Positions 49,958-62,402 of a stretch of DNA of 64,000 nt are shown one piece after another. The notes under the pieces are model-generated. The model did no database searches. It saw nothing but the letters and a program-made list of their open reading frames with translations, and had not been told where the DNA came from. Every line of letters begins with the position of its first letter. Positions within the stretch are counted from its first letter, which is position 1. Made by a program: the position numbers and the translations under genes. The stretch is from contig CM072168.1 of NCBI GenBank assembly GCA_036850595.1, positions 18,467,982 to 18,531,981 on the forward strand, written 5' to 3'. The DNA is from Rhyacichthys aspro (lineage: Eukaryota > Chordata > Actinopteri > Gobiiformes > Rhyacichthyidae).

Positions 49958-51270
49958 CATTTGCAGTTTTATTTTTCCTTTTTTCCCAAGAACTTACTTC
50001 GAGCAACCAGTTACTTTTTGTTTAAAAACTATTCGGCCTTGATTTCAATAAAACACATTCCTTTTTCATCTTTGCATCATTCTATCATTTATTTTTCTGC
50101 ATAAATGTTGAGTTTTCAAAGAAATGTGGAACATAATTGAATGATCTTGTCAGTATTCTTACTTTGTTCAGTCTCTTTTGGCTTAAATCATGATATTTCA
50201 GTGTTTAAAGCACCACAGCACCATAGTTTTTATATATATATCTAAACAAAGCAAACAAATTATGATTATCGATCAATAAATGAATCACTACTGACTTAAA
50301 ATCCAACCTGTTGTGGCCATTGAAGTCACAGATTGCTCGAAGTTTGATATTTAGTTCTGTTACGATGCATAAAGTTGCACTGCACCCTCAGTTTACATTT
50401 TAAAGTGATTTAATGTTACGATGAGCTGAAGAAACTGTGTCCGAAACCTACACAATGAACTCTGGAGGAATTCCTTCATATTCAGTTTGAATCTGAAGCA
50501 GCTTCTGAACTCTGACCTCAGTGCTTTTACAGCTGCAGACGCACAGCAAAGAAGTAATTCAATGTAGGCTACTTGTGGTAATCATTTTTCATTTAAGTTT
50601 AAGTTTAAATGTTTGAAAACCCTCCGGCAGCAGGGGACACATTTGGCTTTTGTATCTGAGCTTGTTTGATAGAAATAAAAGCTGTTTGTTTATCTTTTTG
50701 TTGCATTAAACCTGCCGCCACATCCAATAAACCTTTGAGATATATTTATTTTAGTTTTAAAGCTTTCATGCTGTGTACTCTGGCACATAGACGTCATACC
50801 CACAACAAAACGGTGACGTGGGATCGCTCATTGTGGGAGAAACAATGTCTTTTTTTTTGAAGGTTAAGGTTTCTTTTTTGAGAATAAAGCACTTCTGAGA
50901 CTGACGCAGCCAGTCGGCCTCGTCCTGTTGTCGTTTTACTTTTTTAAGAGAAATATTAATGCCCTTCGAGGTCACTGAGGCTGCTTTTGGGAGAGTAATG
51001 GAAAAACTTCAGTTTATCTGGGTCTCAGGCAAACTTCTGTTCTCTGTAATAGTCCTTTCTTTGTCCCCAGCTCTTAAACTTTTGAAGAGCTTTTGTGATT
51101 GTCCCATTTTGAACCAGGACAAATCCACTTTTATCACCATTCGTCTTTATCAGGGCAACATCTCGATCTCTCTAAATCGCAATATTAGCTTTTCTGTAGC
51201 TTTTAATGTTTTTTGCTTCAGTTACAGTGAAAGTAACCTATAATTCTGTCTTTTCTCGTGTGTTTTCCAG

Positions 51271-51382
51271 CATCTTATTCGCCGACATCGAGGGCTTCAC
51301 GAGTCTGGCGTCGCAGTGCACGGCGCAGGAGCTGGTCATGACGCTCAACGAACTCTTCGCCCGGTTCGACAAGTTAGCGGCG
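51271..51382 (+). CDS. adcy5: adenylyl cyclase type 5, exon: C1a, first metal-binding Asp
   Basis: Acceptor tgttttccag ends at 51270 and the donor is GTGAGA at 51383. It is 112 nt: one base completing Ser, then 37 codons. ILFADIEGFTSLASQCTAQE is the class III cyclase signature. The Asp of FADIEGF (codon 51284-51286) is one of the two aspartates that hold the catalytic magnesium ions, and the GFTSLA turn lies at the nucleotide phosphates. It continues LVMTLNELFARFDKLAA, a helix conserved in types 5 and 6. A transposon copy begins only 36 bp past the donor. Confidence 0.97.
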
Positions 51383-54300
51383 GTGAGACACGCTACGTCT
51401 AAAAATAACACGATAATCAGGGTTTACACAAAACAAAATCTGCTAATTTTTCAGATCAGTCTTCTGTGAAAAGAGACCAAACTTAAATAGACACTTCATC
51501 CAATAAATTAACATCTTTTTGATCACACAAGTTTATTTTTTTAAGTATTTAGCAATTTAAACACAGTCTTTTTTATGCCACAATGGATTTAAATAAGAAA
51601 AACTATGCAAAAAACATGAAAACACACCTTGAAAGTGCTTGAATTTGAACTTAGAAAACGTGTAAGAACCCTGTATAATTATAAATAGTCTATACTACCA
51701 GATATATGGGTTTTGGTAAATCTTCGACTAGTGCAGTGTTAGTTCATGGCAGCTTTAACAATCAATGGAAAGTGTAATATAACGGTTTAATTCACACGTT
51801 CGGATCCTGACACATGGCTTGTTGAGGCAGGACTTGATCCGTTTGGCTCAGGTGCAGTTACATGTGATAATAGACAGGCTTGATCATACATGTGCTGCGG
51901 TTTAACGTCTTTTCTTGCAAGTTTAATGCGACTTGTGGCAGAAAAAAAAGACTATAAGACGAGCATCTGAATAAGAAAACAGGACTTGAACTCCTAAAGA
52001 AGAGGTGAACACAGGACTGCATTAAAAAAGAATGAAGGCAGTGTAAACAAACCTTTAAATGGCTACGAGCAGATTACTGCAGCTGTGCTTTTTCTTGGTT
52101 TAAATTGATTTAAACCCGCTCCAGCACCAAGTTATGAAATATTCAGTGAACAATGGCAGGTTTCAGACTCGGCCCTGACTTTCGTCTTCTGTATTATACA
52201 TTTAAAGATACAGAATGGATACGGGAATAAATATACTGGAGCAAATCTATCTTTTTGTTTCCGTGTATGCAGTTACGTTAATATGTGCGCAGTAAACATA
52301 GCACCGTGACTAGTACGTGTTATGTTTGTGTGAAAATGGAGGAGATAAACACTTTCTGAGCCAATCAAATCACTCATCTTCTGTTTAAAAACTTTCATTA
52401 CACTGTTATTACTTTACAAAAACAAATGGAAGTCTTTAAAGAGGTGAAAACTGCATTAAAGGAAAAAAAATGGAGCCTAAAAATCATTCAAATTACAGCC
52501 TCTTATGAATTTAGATCCTCGTTAAACACGAAAAAGGGAAATAAACACCTCTTTTATGGATGTGACTAGACACTACCATCCGTCACATTTTACATAAAAA
52601 CGTACATCTTTTAGTAAAAAAATAGTGCGTCCGTGTGTTTATAAGAACTCTGTATCATCTGGGATCTATAGACTAGTTCACATTTTCACAAAAGCTGGCT
52701 TCGACCGGCTTTGAAGGCAATTTGCATTCATATTTTATATGAACTTGGTCTCAAAAGGGTTCATCGGAAAGGCAAGACTTTGGAAGACTCTCTATCTTTT
52801 TGAAAAATTAAAATAAGAGAAGATATGATAAAATGTACGCAAATCCAGAAATATCCTCAGATAGAATAGAGAATATAAAGCCATTCTTTTTCTTTTAAAG
52901 ATGGGAAAATAGAAAAATACTGCACAGACAATAGAGATTATATTGTTTGTGTTGAGGAAAAAGCAGTTCAAAATCCTGCTGTGTTAAGTTTATAGAGAGT
53001 TTATAAAGTTTTAGGACATGAGGAAAGTATTTAAGTTCTTCTGGGGCAGTTTTTATATTTATATTTCCATCGCCCTGCAGCTGGATCTGTAGCACTTTAG
53101 CGCCACGGCTAAAACCCACCCATAAATATTCATATTTGCTTTGTTTAATCCACATTGTCGTGTCCATTGTTCACTTGCAGTTTGTAATTTGTCCCTAAAA
53201 GCTAAAACAAAGCAGTAATCAATATTTATAAAGACAGACGTTATTACACGAAGCTGTGATGTTGCTCCTGACGTGTTATGTTCATGCCAGATGCGCTCGC
53301 CCGTCGCTGTAAACACACACACACACGGGCCACTGTGCTGTTTTATACAATGGCTGTTTGTGTTTTATTCCCAGAAGCATGTGCTGGAGAGATACTCAGG
53401 TGGAGATCATGAGTTCTCCCTTTGGAGCTGCTCAGATTTAGAGGCGCACGCACAAACACAAACAGGCCTTTTATGAGCAGCCCACATGCCGTTCAGAGCT
53501 CCCGTAATCATCGGACTAATGTGTAAAACCTACACGAGGAGCTGCCAGAACAATACCGCACCAGATCGAGGACATAACAGGGTTTTATTGCCTCTAACTC
53601 CTCTCAGATGGTGTCAGCTCTGAGGTAAAAACTCCTCTGTGGGCGAATAATTCAATGTGTAATGAAATTTGATTGATTTACGGCAGCGTCGTTAGTAAAA
53701 CCTGCCTCTACTTTTGAAGGGGTTAACCCTTGTGTCTCTTTTTTTAATCTGGACAAAGAAGTATTGAGCCGAAGACCGTCGTGGCTCCGAGCAGGAGGCA
53801 CGCAGAGGCCATGATTACATAATAAACTAAAAGCACATTAGGGATATTAATCATAAATCCATACGCAGTGATGATTAAAAGTTCATTTACAAACTATAAA
53901 TTCTCATGAAGCATTTGTGTTCATTCCTGCGTACACATTTTGAATAGTTTTTAACTTAGTATTTATAGTCTATGCAGTATTCAGAGAAATATAATACAAA
54001 ACATTTATTTTTGACATTTTATTTTTGCCAAGACACAATTATTATTATCAATTTGGAGCTCTGCTTTTGTTTGGGGCTCAAGGCTATTGTCTGGTTTGGC
54101 CTTCATCCCCTGAGTCCTGGTAAGACCAAGACTCTCAAGGCCAAAACAAGACAAGAGCCCTTTATGATACAATAGAAGAAGTCCCTGAGAACTCTTATAA
54201 AATCCAAACAGAGCAAATCTCAGAGAGGGGTTAGATTTGACTAAATTAATAGAAGTTTGGATCCAATCACCAGGATTATACGAACATGGAAAGCTCTTAC

Positions 54301-55065
54301 GGTCTTTGCCAGTTGTTAATGATGAATACTGGTCTTTCTCATGAGCTGCTCTTGGTTAATGCGGTCTTGAATATCGTTAGCTCAAATAAAGCACGAATGG
54401 TTTTTATCTACGAGAGGACACCTGTGTGTTTATCTTATCGTCCGTCCACGAGCCTCAGAGGCATTTGTTTACACTGCTTCCTGGAAATTCTACTCAGATC
54501 CACAGAGGCCAGACTAATTCTTTGTCCGCAAAAAGAATTAAAGCGGCCGGCCAGACTTTCTCCCCCGAGGGTCCACCTTTTAAAATGCCAAATGATTCAT
54601 GTTCTGACTTTATTGAGCAGACTTTATTTTGGCACATCATCCGCCCTCGGTCTTTTTCTTTTACCATCTTTTACTGGTTAAAAAATAAATACAAAATCAG
54701 TTTTTTTTAGATGCACACAGACTATAAATACATGTTTGTATATTATTTGCCATTTTGTAGCATCTAAAAGTTTGTAAAGAAACTAATAGCTCAATCTTTT
54801 TCTCTTTTGTTGAATGCAGCACAGTATGGATTATGTGCAAAGCGTGCATCACATTGTACATTATTGATAAATCATGTTAAAGACTCTGAATGTTAGAAGT
54901 AGACCCTTCATTTGTGACGATAGAAAGCACACAAATAAGCTATTCTTTCACATCACTTCATATTTAATCAATAAATTATGGGAGAAACACACTTAAATAC
55001 ATCTCTGACAGTAACAACGTTCATCAGAAATCTATAACATCTGTATAATTTTACTGTTTCTTCAG
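51383..55065 (+). other. adcy5: Intron between adcy5 exons (3,683 bp)
   Basis: GTGAGA...ttcttcag. Besides the repeat copy at 51418-51676 I see only AT-rich sequence. Open frames at 53972-54710 look random. Confidence 0.9.
51418..51676 (+). mobile_element. cttgaaa-family repeat, copy E
   Basis: From cagggtttacacaa to agaaccctgta. It is shorter than the other copies, with internal deletions, and keeps both terminal repeats in weakened form on the left and intact GAACCCTGT (51666-51674) on the right. It lies immediately inside the intron, next to the exon donor. Confidence 0.7.
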
Positions 55066-55193
55066 GAGAACCACTGTCTGCGGATTAAGATCCTGGGAGA
55101 CTGTTACTACTGTGTGTCGGGGCTCCCAGAGGCCCGGGCCGACCACGCTCACTGCTGCGTGGAGATGGGTCTGGACATGATAGAGGCCATCTC
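55066..55193 (+). CDS. adcy5: adenylyl cyclase type 5, exon: C1a, second metal-binding Asp
   Basis: Acceptor tttcttcag ends at 55065 and the donor is GTAAGT at 55194. It is 128 nt: 42 codons plus two bases (TC) completed to Ser by the next exon. ENHCLRIKILGDCYYCVSGL contains the second metal-binding Asp (GDCYYC, codon 55099-55101). PEARADHAHCCVEMGLDMIE follows, the helix pair common to membrane cyclases. Type 5 and 6 proteins are nearly identical here, so this exon does not decide the subtype. Confidence 0.97.
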
Positions 55194-56213
55194 GTAAGTT
55201 TTCAGCTAATGACGAAAAAAATAAACCCAAGAGGCTCAGGCCAGAGTGGGACAGGAAGGAAATGTATGTGGAGTAAAGGAAACCTGGCCCTCTTTGACTT
55301 GAATTTAAGTTTTCTGGACTTTTTGTTTTGTATTTTGACTTTTTTTTTGCGACTATTATAATTATCAGGTGTAATTAACAGATAGCATACTCACTGGTAG
55401 TTTTACAGATGCTTGTTTTAACAGATCGCATTGTATTTATGCTGTAAACTCCATTAACACCCCAATATTTCTACTTTAGTAATGCTTAAATGTCCATTAG
55501 CATCACTAGCTAACGACACCTATCTATTTTACTGTTCTAAACTAGACGCTGACTTTATAAACTTAAATCTAAATGAACTGAATGTAGTAACAACATAAAA
55601 ACGTGCTTTAAAGTCATATAATGCAGGATATCCAGATGAATGCTGGTAAATAAATCTTGCTCCTCTTTTTTTTTTAGGCCTCATCTGTGAATAAAAGAAA
55701 AATCTCTGGCCTTAAATGAAGTCAAACCAGTTGTGAGCTGTGATTATTGGCTGAAAAACACTGTGTAAAAGTGTAAAAAACAGGCAGAAGGCAGTGCGTT
55801 TATAGATAGATTCAGCTCTGCATTGCATAAAAATCATTTATATTATATCTTCAACTGTGCTTTACAAGTTTCTCTTTCACTTCTGACCGACTATTCCCGG
55901 TCAAATAGCTGTCGTTCACTTCCACATCTCCGTTAACGTTGTGGTCGTGCAGGATGTGAACCGTTTGATATTAAATCCCTGAAGCTGTTGTTGCTTTGTT
56001 CCTAAACAGCTGCTGTGCCTCTCTGTGTCACCTCCAATAGCATCATCCCCTGCATTAATCTAAGCTCTACGTCTATTTTCCTCGTCTGCTCTCCCTGCCA
56101 GGACACTAAAGTCTTTTCCCAGCATTAATAATAACTCCTGGTATATTTAATGCTTATTGGAAAGTCAGATATAGTTTGGATCGAAGATTATTTGACTCTG
56201 TTTCTTCTCGCAG
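55194..56213 (+). other. adcy5: Intron between adcy5 exons (1,020 bp)
   Basis: GTAAGT...tcttctcgcag. AT-rich, nothing recognisable. Confidence 0.9.
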
Positions 56214-56372
56214 GCTGGTCCGGGAGGTAACGGGGGTGAATGTGAACATGCGAGTGGGGATCCACAGCGGACGAGTGCACTGCGGCGTCCTGGGGCTCAG
56301 GAAGTGGCAGTTTGACGTCTGGTCCAATGACGTGACGCTGGCCAATCAGATGGAGGCCGGGGGCAAAGCTGG
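56214..56372 (+). CDS. adcy5: adenylyl cyclase type 5, exon: C1a core
   Basis: Acceptor cttctcgcag ends at 56213 and the donor is GTACGG at 56373. It is 159 nt: one base, 52 codons and two bases (GG). LVREVTGVNVNMRVGIHSGR includes the Arg (codon 56251-56253) that in type 5 structures contacts the ATP phosphates. VHCGVLGLRKWQFDVWSNDV is the subtype 5/6 C1 core strand. The stretch VTLANQMEAGGKA has Gln where mammalian type 5 has His, as I recall. The donor GTACGG is weaker than its neighbours, but the join gives Gly-Arg as expected. Confidence 0.97.
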
Positions 56373-57928
56373 GTACGGCTCTCCGGTTACAGTCAAGTCT
56401 TATTAAAGGGCGTTGTGGAAGTTTTAGGAAGCATTTGGAGGTGAACATTCAGACATTTGGACCAAAGATGAGCTGATTTCATTCATAAATGTCCTAAGTT
56501 TTGATGGAAGATTGAGTTAATGGCAGCGCTAGAAACAGAAAGTAAAGCCTTGTTTCCACTGGAGCAGTACAGGACCGTTCAGTTTTATTGTGTCCCATAA
56601 AAGCCTACCATACTACTTTGGAAACCCTTTAGTCTCTAAAACAGTGGTGTCAAGCTCAAAGTGGTGAGGGGCCACGATGGTTAATAAGAATCATTTCAGG
56701 GGCCGAAGATGGTGACACTTGGGAAGCTTTTATTACATTTTGAATGTGAGGTTGTATCTTCATTTGAGTTTTACAAAAGTTATCTTTAACATTAATATCT
56801 TCCATTTATGGTAAACTGGTTTTAGTTGGATTTGAACAGGTTTTAGTTGGATTTTAAGAAGTTTTAGTAGGGTTTAAACAGGTTTTAGATGGATTTGAAC
56901 AGGTTATAGTCGGATTTGAACAGGTTTTAATTGGATTTGAACAGGTTTTAGATGGATCTGAACAGGTTTTAGATGGATTTGAACAGGTTTTAGTTGGATC
57001 TGAACAGGTTATAGTCTGATTTGAACAGGTTTTAATTGGATTTGAACAGGTTTTAATTGGATTTGAACAGGTTTTAGATGAATTTGAACAGGTTTTTATT
57101 AGGAAAACTGGCTTAAGATTTCCTGAACAAATCAAATAAATCTGATTCAAATCCTTCTAAAACCTGTTCAAACCTGTTTTGCCAAAATATCACCAACTAA
57201 ATGCATTGAAGGGCCACATAAAACATAAAACATAAAACATAAAACAATGCAAAGGGCCACATAAAACATTTGGCCCCTGGGCCTTTAGTTTGACATGTGT
57301 TTTCTAAAAGATGAAGTAAAACAACTTCAGTCTGATGATTGGATTGGAGATAATTCTTAAGGAAACTGAAAGAAAACAGCAATGTTTTCTCAAATAATGT
57401 CTTGATAAATGATGGTGATGAACAAAAACAATCAAACCTTTATGAACAGTTTAGAGTTGGCGTTGGACTCTCACTTTGTTAATTACAACAATCTATCACT
57501 GTTCCTCAAACACTGGGAACTGGTGCATTTCTCTGAATTTAAAGTTCAGAAATCTGGGAATAAACTGGAAACAGTCTCGTTCTATTATTGTTTATTGATG
57601 TGGTTTATAGCTGTATCTGCAGCCTCCTGCTCTGCTTCACAATTATTGAGTTTGTTCCTTATTAAATTATGGCAGCATTTCTAAGTTTTGAAAGTTCCCT
57701 CAAATATCTTCATCTCATGTAGAAACAACATTTTGTAGATGCCACCGTCTTATTAAATGTACTATTTTTAAAGTCGGGGAGGTATTTTTAGGGGCTACAC
57801 AATTTTGAAATAACACTTTTGGCTGATAACTTTCTCTGTAGACAATATCTTACACAATGTACCTTTTGAGCCCAGTCTGTCCTGCTTAAATCAAATACTA
57901 CATTACATTACCTGTGTCTGTTTTTCAG
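56373..57928 (+). other. adcy5: Intron between adcy5 exons (1,556 bp)
   Basis: GTACGG...tttttcag. Its centre is occupied by the hAT-like minisatellite element at 56642-57301; the rest is AT-rich and featureless. Confidence 0.9.
56642..57301 (+). mobile_element. hAT-like minisatellite element, best preserved copy
   Basis: Left end cagtggtgtcaagctcaaag and right end tttagtttgacatgtg form an imperfect inverted repeat. The flanks ctctaaaa (56634-56641) and ttctaaaa (57302-57309) match at 7 of 8. Inside, units of gatttgaacaggttttagtt run from about 56815 to 57100. Reverse-orientation units (aaaacctgttcaaa) follow at 57160-57177, then an (acataaa)n run and the ggccacataaaac right arm. No transposase frame. 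Confidence 0.8.
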
Positions 57929-58070
57929 CCGAATCCACATCACTAAAGCCACTCTGAACTATCTGAACGGAGACTACGACGTGGAGCCGGGGACGGGCGG
58001 AGAGAGGAACGCCTACCTGAAGAAGCACAACATAGAAACCTACCTCATCGTGGGCTGCAGCCAGAAAAGG
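57929..58070 (+). CDS. adcy5: adenylyl cyclase type 5, exon: end of C1a
   Basis: Acceptor tttttcag ends at 57928 and the donor is GTATGT at 58071. It is 142 nt: one base completing Gly, then 47 codons. RIHITKATLNYLNGDYDVEP and GTGGERNAYLKKHNIETYLI close the first catalytic half-domain; VGCSQKR begins the C1b tail. The region is the least conserved part of C1a, and several residues differ from the mammalian form as I recall it (for example KKHNIETYLI against KEHSIETFLI). Confidence 0.96.
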
Positions 58071-59192
58071 GTATGTACCGGAGTTTAGCCCTGAGCCACA
58101 AGGGGGCAGAAGAGCGCAGTTAATAGACACGTCAGGCAGAGATGACAAATAGAGCCTTGTTGGTTTTTCAGATAGTTTTATTATTTTTTGCTGTATTTTT
58201 ATCTTATTCATTGGCCTTTTTTTCCAAACAGTGCTGCAAAAAGGGCAACAAACACTTCAACTGCCCTAATACCTTAATAATTCCTATAAATTTGTCTTTT
58301 TTAATAGTATGACCTGCCCTTTTTTTCTCTAAAAAACACTAAAACGTTATATTTTTCTGCTGTCTTCCCTGTCTCCGAGTTAAGATGTTGTTTTTCAAGC
58401 CTCACTTTTCACGTTCTTGTCCTTTTTAATTTAAAAAGTCAGAATAATAAAAGACTCACTCAGTGTTTTGTTTGTAAAATTGTTGATTAGCATTTAAAAC
58501 AACAGACAGCTCTGGTTCAATGTTACCTCCGCTTTTTTTAAAATTATTATTATTATTATTATTATTATTAAGGCTGATAATGTACCTGTAAATGTTAGTT
58601 TTTTTTCTCAATGTGGGTGACAAATAATGAATCACATTATAAACTGTACTTAGGCAAAGGCTTGATGTGCACAACTCAAATTATTACAAATCTTAAACCT
58701 CTATTTTGCTCCGTGTTAAAGCATATTACACATTTTTAAACCATATTTTCCTGACTTTAGCAGAGGTTCAAGTGCTTTTACAGAGTTTTTAAAAGCCACA
58801 TGAATGCAGCGTTAGTAACTTCAGTTCAGATACAAACAAAACAAATTATAAAAAGATATAAGAGCCTAACTGAGTCTGTCCAAGCTGCATTTTGTTTATG
58901 ACTTTGCTGCTTTTATCTCCGTCCTGTGGCTGTATCACTAGCTGCGACTATAGATAGTGAATCATGACACAATTACACAAATAAAACAATAAAAGTAACA
59001 TCCCAGAGCCTTTATTCTGCATTTCATGACATATTCACTTCATACTTTGTGCATTTTAAAGAAGTTTACCAAATATAAAACATACGTAAAGCATACTAGA
59101 AGAATTAAAACAAAAATCTATGCATTTAACTCACATTTATTGCTGCGTGCTGTGAAAACACTAACAACTCTGTCTTTATATGTGTTTTACAG
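58071..59192 (+). other. adcy5: Intron between adcy5 exons (1,122 bp)
   Basis: GTATGT...tgttttacag. Holds an (ATT)n microsatellite at 58542-58570; otherwise AT-rich. Confidence 0.9.
58542..58570. repeat. (ATT)n microsatellite
   Basis: Perfect ATT run of about nine units. Confidence 0.95.
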
Positions 59193-59330
59193 AAAGAGGA
59201 GAAAGCGATGATCGCCAAAATGAACCGACAGCGGACGAACTCGATGACGCACAACAGCGGCCACTGGACCGACCGGCCTTTTTACAACCATCTGGAAAGA
59301 AACCAGGTCTCCAAGGAAATGAAGAGGATG
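59193..59330 (+). CDS. adcy5: adenylyl cyclase type 5, exon: C1b, subtype-diagnostic
   Basis: Acceptor tgttttacag ends at 59192 and the donor is GTGAGG at 59331. It is 46 codons, phase 0 at both ends. KEEKAMIAKMNRQRTNSM opens the regulatory C1b region. The RQRTNS segment fits an R-x-x-S basophilic kinase site, and C1b serines are known phosphorylation sites in types 5 and 6. THNSGHWTDRPFYNHLERNQ then VSKEMKRM matches the ADCY5 pattern ...RPFYNHL...NQVSKEMKRM; ADCY6 differs throughout this part. This exon is the strongest evidence for adcy5. Confidence 0.96.
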
Positions 59331-61220
59331 GTGAGGACGTCTTTATGACAAGTCTGTAGGTGTGGAAATAAGAAAACCAGAGGCAGTTTCGGATAAAATA
59401 ATTCTCTGCGATGTGCTCATGGTGGGCGCAACAAACTTAAAGCTGTTTTATGTGAGACTGCCTTGGGTTTTTTCCATTTCTTCTGCCTTTAGTGGTCCTT
59501 TCCCAAACAGCTGCTCGTATTTATCACTTTATAAAGAAATCTGGAAGAGCTCTGATGTTGCAATCAAAGCCTGTAATTGAGTTTTTATAAATGAAATAAA
59601 GGAACAGAGAAGCAAATGCTCAAAAACATGCAAGGAAATGGGAATTTTGTTGTTTCCTATTACCTGCATGGACGAGAATAATATCTCCAGCTGCAGTATG
59701 TCAAAGGATCAAGGCTTACAATAGGTTCGGTGTATTAAGGAACAAAGAGACTGATTTCCATTATGTAAAAACTATTCGAAAAACTCAAAAAAGAAAACCC
59801 TAGCTTTTAAGGTTGTATTAGATTTTGTATATTTCCACTTTTGTCAGTAGTATCAGCCTAGTTTTATACAGTGTAGACTCTACACATGCAGTATTTTTGA
59901 TAAACAAAGCAAGAAATACATCATAAACTACACGTGGAAACTCCTTTATTGTAATATTATTAACTGAATCCAAAGTTTTATGAGCTTTTTGATGGACTAT
60001 GTGGTAATGTAGGGACGATTGCTTCAGTTTATTAAAATAAGTAAGTAAATAAGTGTATAGTATATGAAAAAAGGCTATTGTTAATGTCATTTACTTATTT
60101 TTATTCCTTAATTTTTACAGCTAAGCTAAATAGTTTGACCATAATCTTTAGAGAAAAGCCTGATGAAAAAGTTTGACACTCTATTAGACTTTATTCAGAA
60201 AGATGGAAACGTTTTGGTCTCTACCACAGTTTTAGAGGCAGTTGAGTATCATGTTTCCTCTCATTGAACCATGAAGCCGACACTCTGTTAATACCCATAA
60301 TCCTTTGATGTGCGGGGCTATTATTCAGCGGCGATGGCTCTTCATGCCCCTCTCTGTCACCTGCCTCTCTCAAACCCTCAGCAGCTCTTTTAAACACAAA
60401 ACAAAAACATGTGGGAGGCACCGAACTCGACGATCTCGCGCTAAAACTGGACGAGAGACTGGAAAAAAGCAGAGAAATTATGCCACAAAATGCAGATTAG
60501 GTTTATTTCCATTCGGTTAGCTGCCTCCTGACAGAGCTGACCCGCAAACAGTGACTCAGTCGGTGAAGAGGAGAGCCCGTAAATGAGCGCTGGTTTTGGT
60601 TTATTCCCATCAGACCACCCACTCACCTCTCTGTCTGTTCAAGAGAGAAAAAACAAAACCTCAAAGTGCACTTCTGTCCATTTAAAGTAAAAAAATAACA
60701 TAAAATCTCCTATAGATTGTAATAATAGAGAGTGGACGAATATTGGACCGTGAAGAGCTGCCAGAGAGACGTAGGAGATTTATTGTCTAATATTCCTTCT
60801 TCTGTGACGACCTTTTAGTTCATTTATATCTGACGCACTGTGCACTGTCTCAAAAAAATAAAGATACTATACATTCAATAATTAAACGGTGCATTATACG
60901 GTACTTCAGGGGTGTCAAAATTCACTCTCACGCTCTGTACATGAAATAATTGCATAATAACCAAGAAATAATGACATTTTTTCCCCTTTGTTTTTGCTCA
61001 AAGAAGTATAATAATAATGTTGTCAAAAGCCCCTCACAATATGGCCTTAATGCTAATGCTATTTGGGTAATCAGGGGGTTATTTTGACAGTAAAAGAGTA
61101 ATTAATGCTGCTATCTTCTATTCAGTTCTGGGTCTCAGTGCAACCCCCAGTGGACAAATCAGGAATAGCAGTTACTTTTAATTCTATGCAGTTTTCTCAT
61201 TTTCTAAATTCATTCCACAG

Positions 61221-61264
61221 GGCAGTTTGTAGCCTCTGGCGGGGCAGTTTGTAGCCTCTGGCGG
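61221..61264 (+). repeat. 22-bp perfect tandem duplication
   Basis: ggcagtttgtagcctctggc + gg occurs twice head to tail (61221-61242, 61243-61264) with no mismatch. Confidence 0.95.
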
Positions 61265-62247
61265 GCTGTTTTTTTTGCCCCTAGGCGCTACGTGATTGTC
61301 ATATGCGTGTGTTTGTACTCAACACAACTGTGCAGTGCTTTAGATCCTTGACCATGATATGGATTTTTAAATTCTGCTCTTGTTGTCTTTATTTCAACTT
61401 TAATGTCATTATTTCCTTGTATTTTACTTTCTATTACTGCTTCATTAAGTCAAATAATAGCTGTACTAGTTGTAATAGTAGTTTTATCAGCCATTTGTTT
61501 TAAAAAGTACATACAAAGCTTCTTTATAGAACATAGGTAAGATTATTCTTTAGGTTTTGGTCGATCTAAGACGGACAAATGTGAAGAGTATTATTTGATG
61601 TGATTATACAAACTCACTGTTGTTGTTTTCCATTTTATTTAACTTTAAATCACTATAACGTACTTAGATCAACCCAGTCCAAACTATTTGACATGTTAAA
61701 AGCAAACTGAGGGCAACCATTTTCCATCAAGACTAGTGACATTTTGACAGTAAAAGCAGAAACATGTCAGCTTAAAGGAAAAGTCCAATAAATGCAGCGT
61801 TATCAGCTGTTTCCTGGAGGATTACACTCAGTAATGTCCTGACAGTGTGTCGTCAGAGGAGTTTTTCCTTCGTTCGTCGAGACTCGGATCAGCTCAGTCT
61901 GTCTCCTCTGTGTCTGCTCGGTGACTTCACGAAGCTCGGTCAAAGTTTGAGGAAACATTTGTGACACTGGCTTTATTTGCTTCAGGGACAAACAGCTCTC
62001 TGTGTATCTCCATGATTCTCATTAATCACAAAGAAACGAAAGAGTAAATAAAGAGACGTCGAAGACACACAGAGGACGGGAGACAGTCTTTATAAGCAGC
62101 TGTTGTTCAGTCTCCTGTTTGTTCAAAGCAGAAGGAGGTTTGTAGTTAATTGTTAGAGAGGTGTTTATACATATTACCACTAGAGGGAGCCAGAGCACCG
62201 CAGAAACTGCACTGGTCTGAAGCTGCATCACAATAAAACAGACCGAC

Positions 62248-62289
62248 AATAAATAAATAAATAAATACATAAATAAATAAATAAATAAG
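62248..62289. repeat. (AAAT)n microsatellite
   Basis: AAAT run of about ten units with one interruption (acat). Confidence 0.9.
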
Positions 62290-62402
62290 TCTACTGCTTA
62301 TTACCAGGATATTAATTTGAGGAAAATAGAAAAAATAACAAGTTTTGGATGCTAACACTTAATGACTCCCCTGCTTATTATTTATTTTCATTATAATTAG
62401 AT

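Larger units (their letters stand above)
39536..51270 (+). other. adcy5: Intron between adcy5 exons (11,735 bp)
   Basis: The longest complete intron in the window. It holds a minisatellite-bearing hAT remnant, a 21-bp array with flanking direct repeats, CpG-rich islets, a second copy of dispersed family 2, two cttgaaa-family copies and a small inverted-repeat element, all entered separately. Remaining stretches (about 39536-41450, 44890-46550, 47350-48240, 50040-51270) are AT-rich with nothing recognisable. Confidence 0.9.

Noticed and set aside
51206..51469. 87-codon frame covering the C1a exon
   Set aside because: Only 51271-51382 is exon; the rest is intron read-through on both sides, shown by acceptor, donor and the loss of protein match.
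55066..59330. Assignment to adcy6
   Set aside because: C1a alone would allow type 6, but the linker exon, KADINAKQEDMM and the C1b exon fit type 5 and not type 6.
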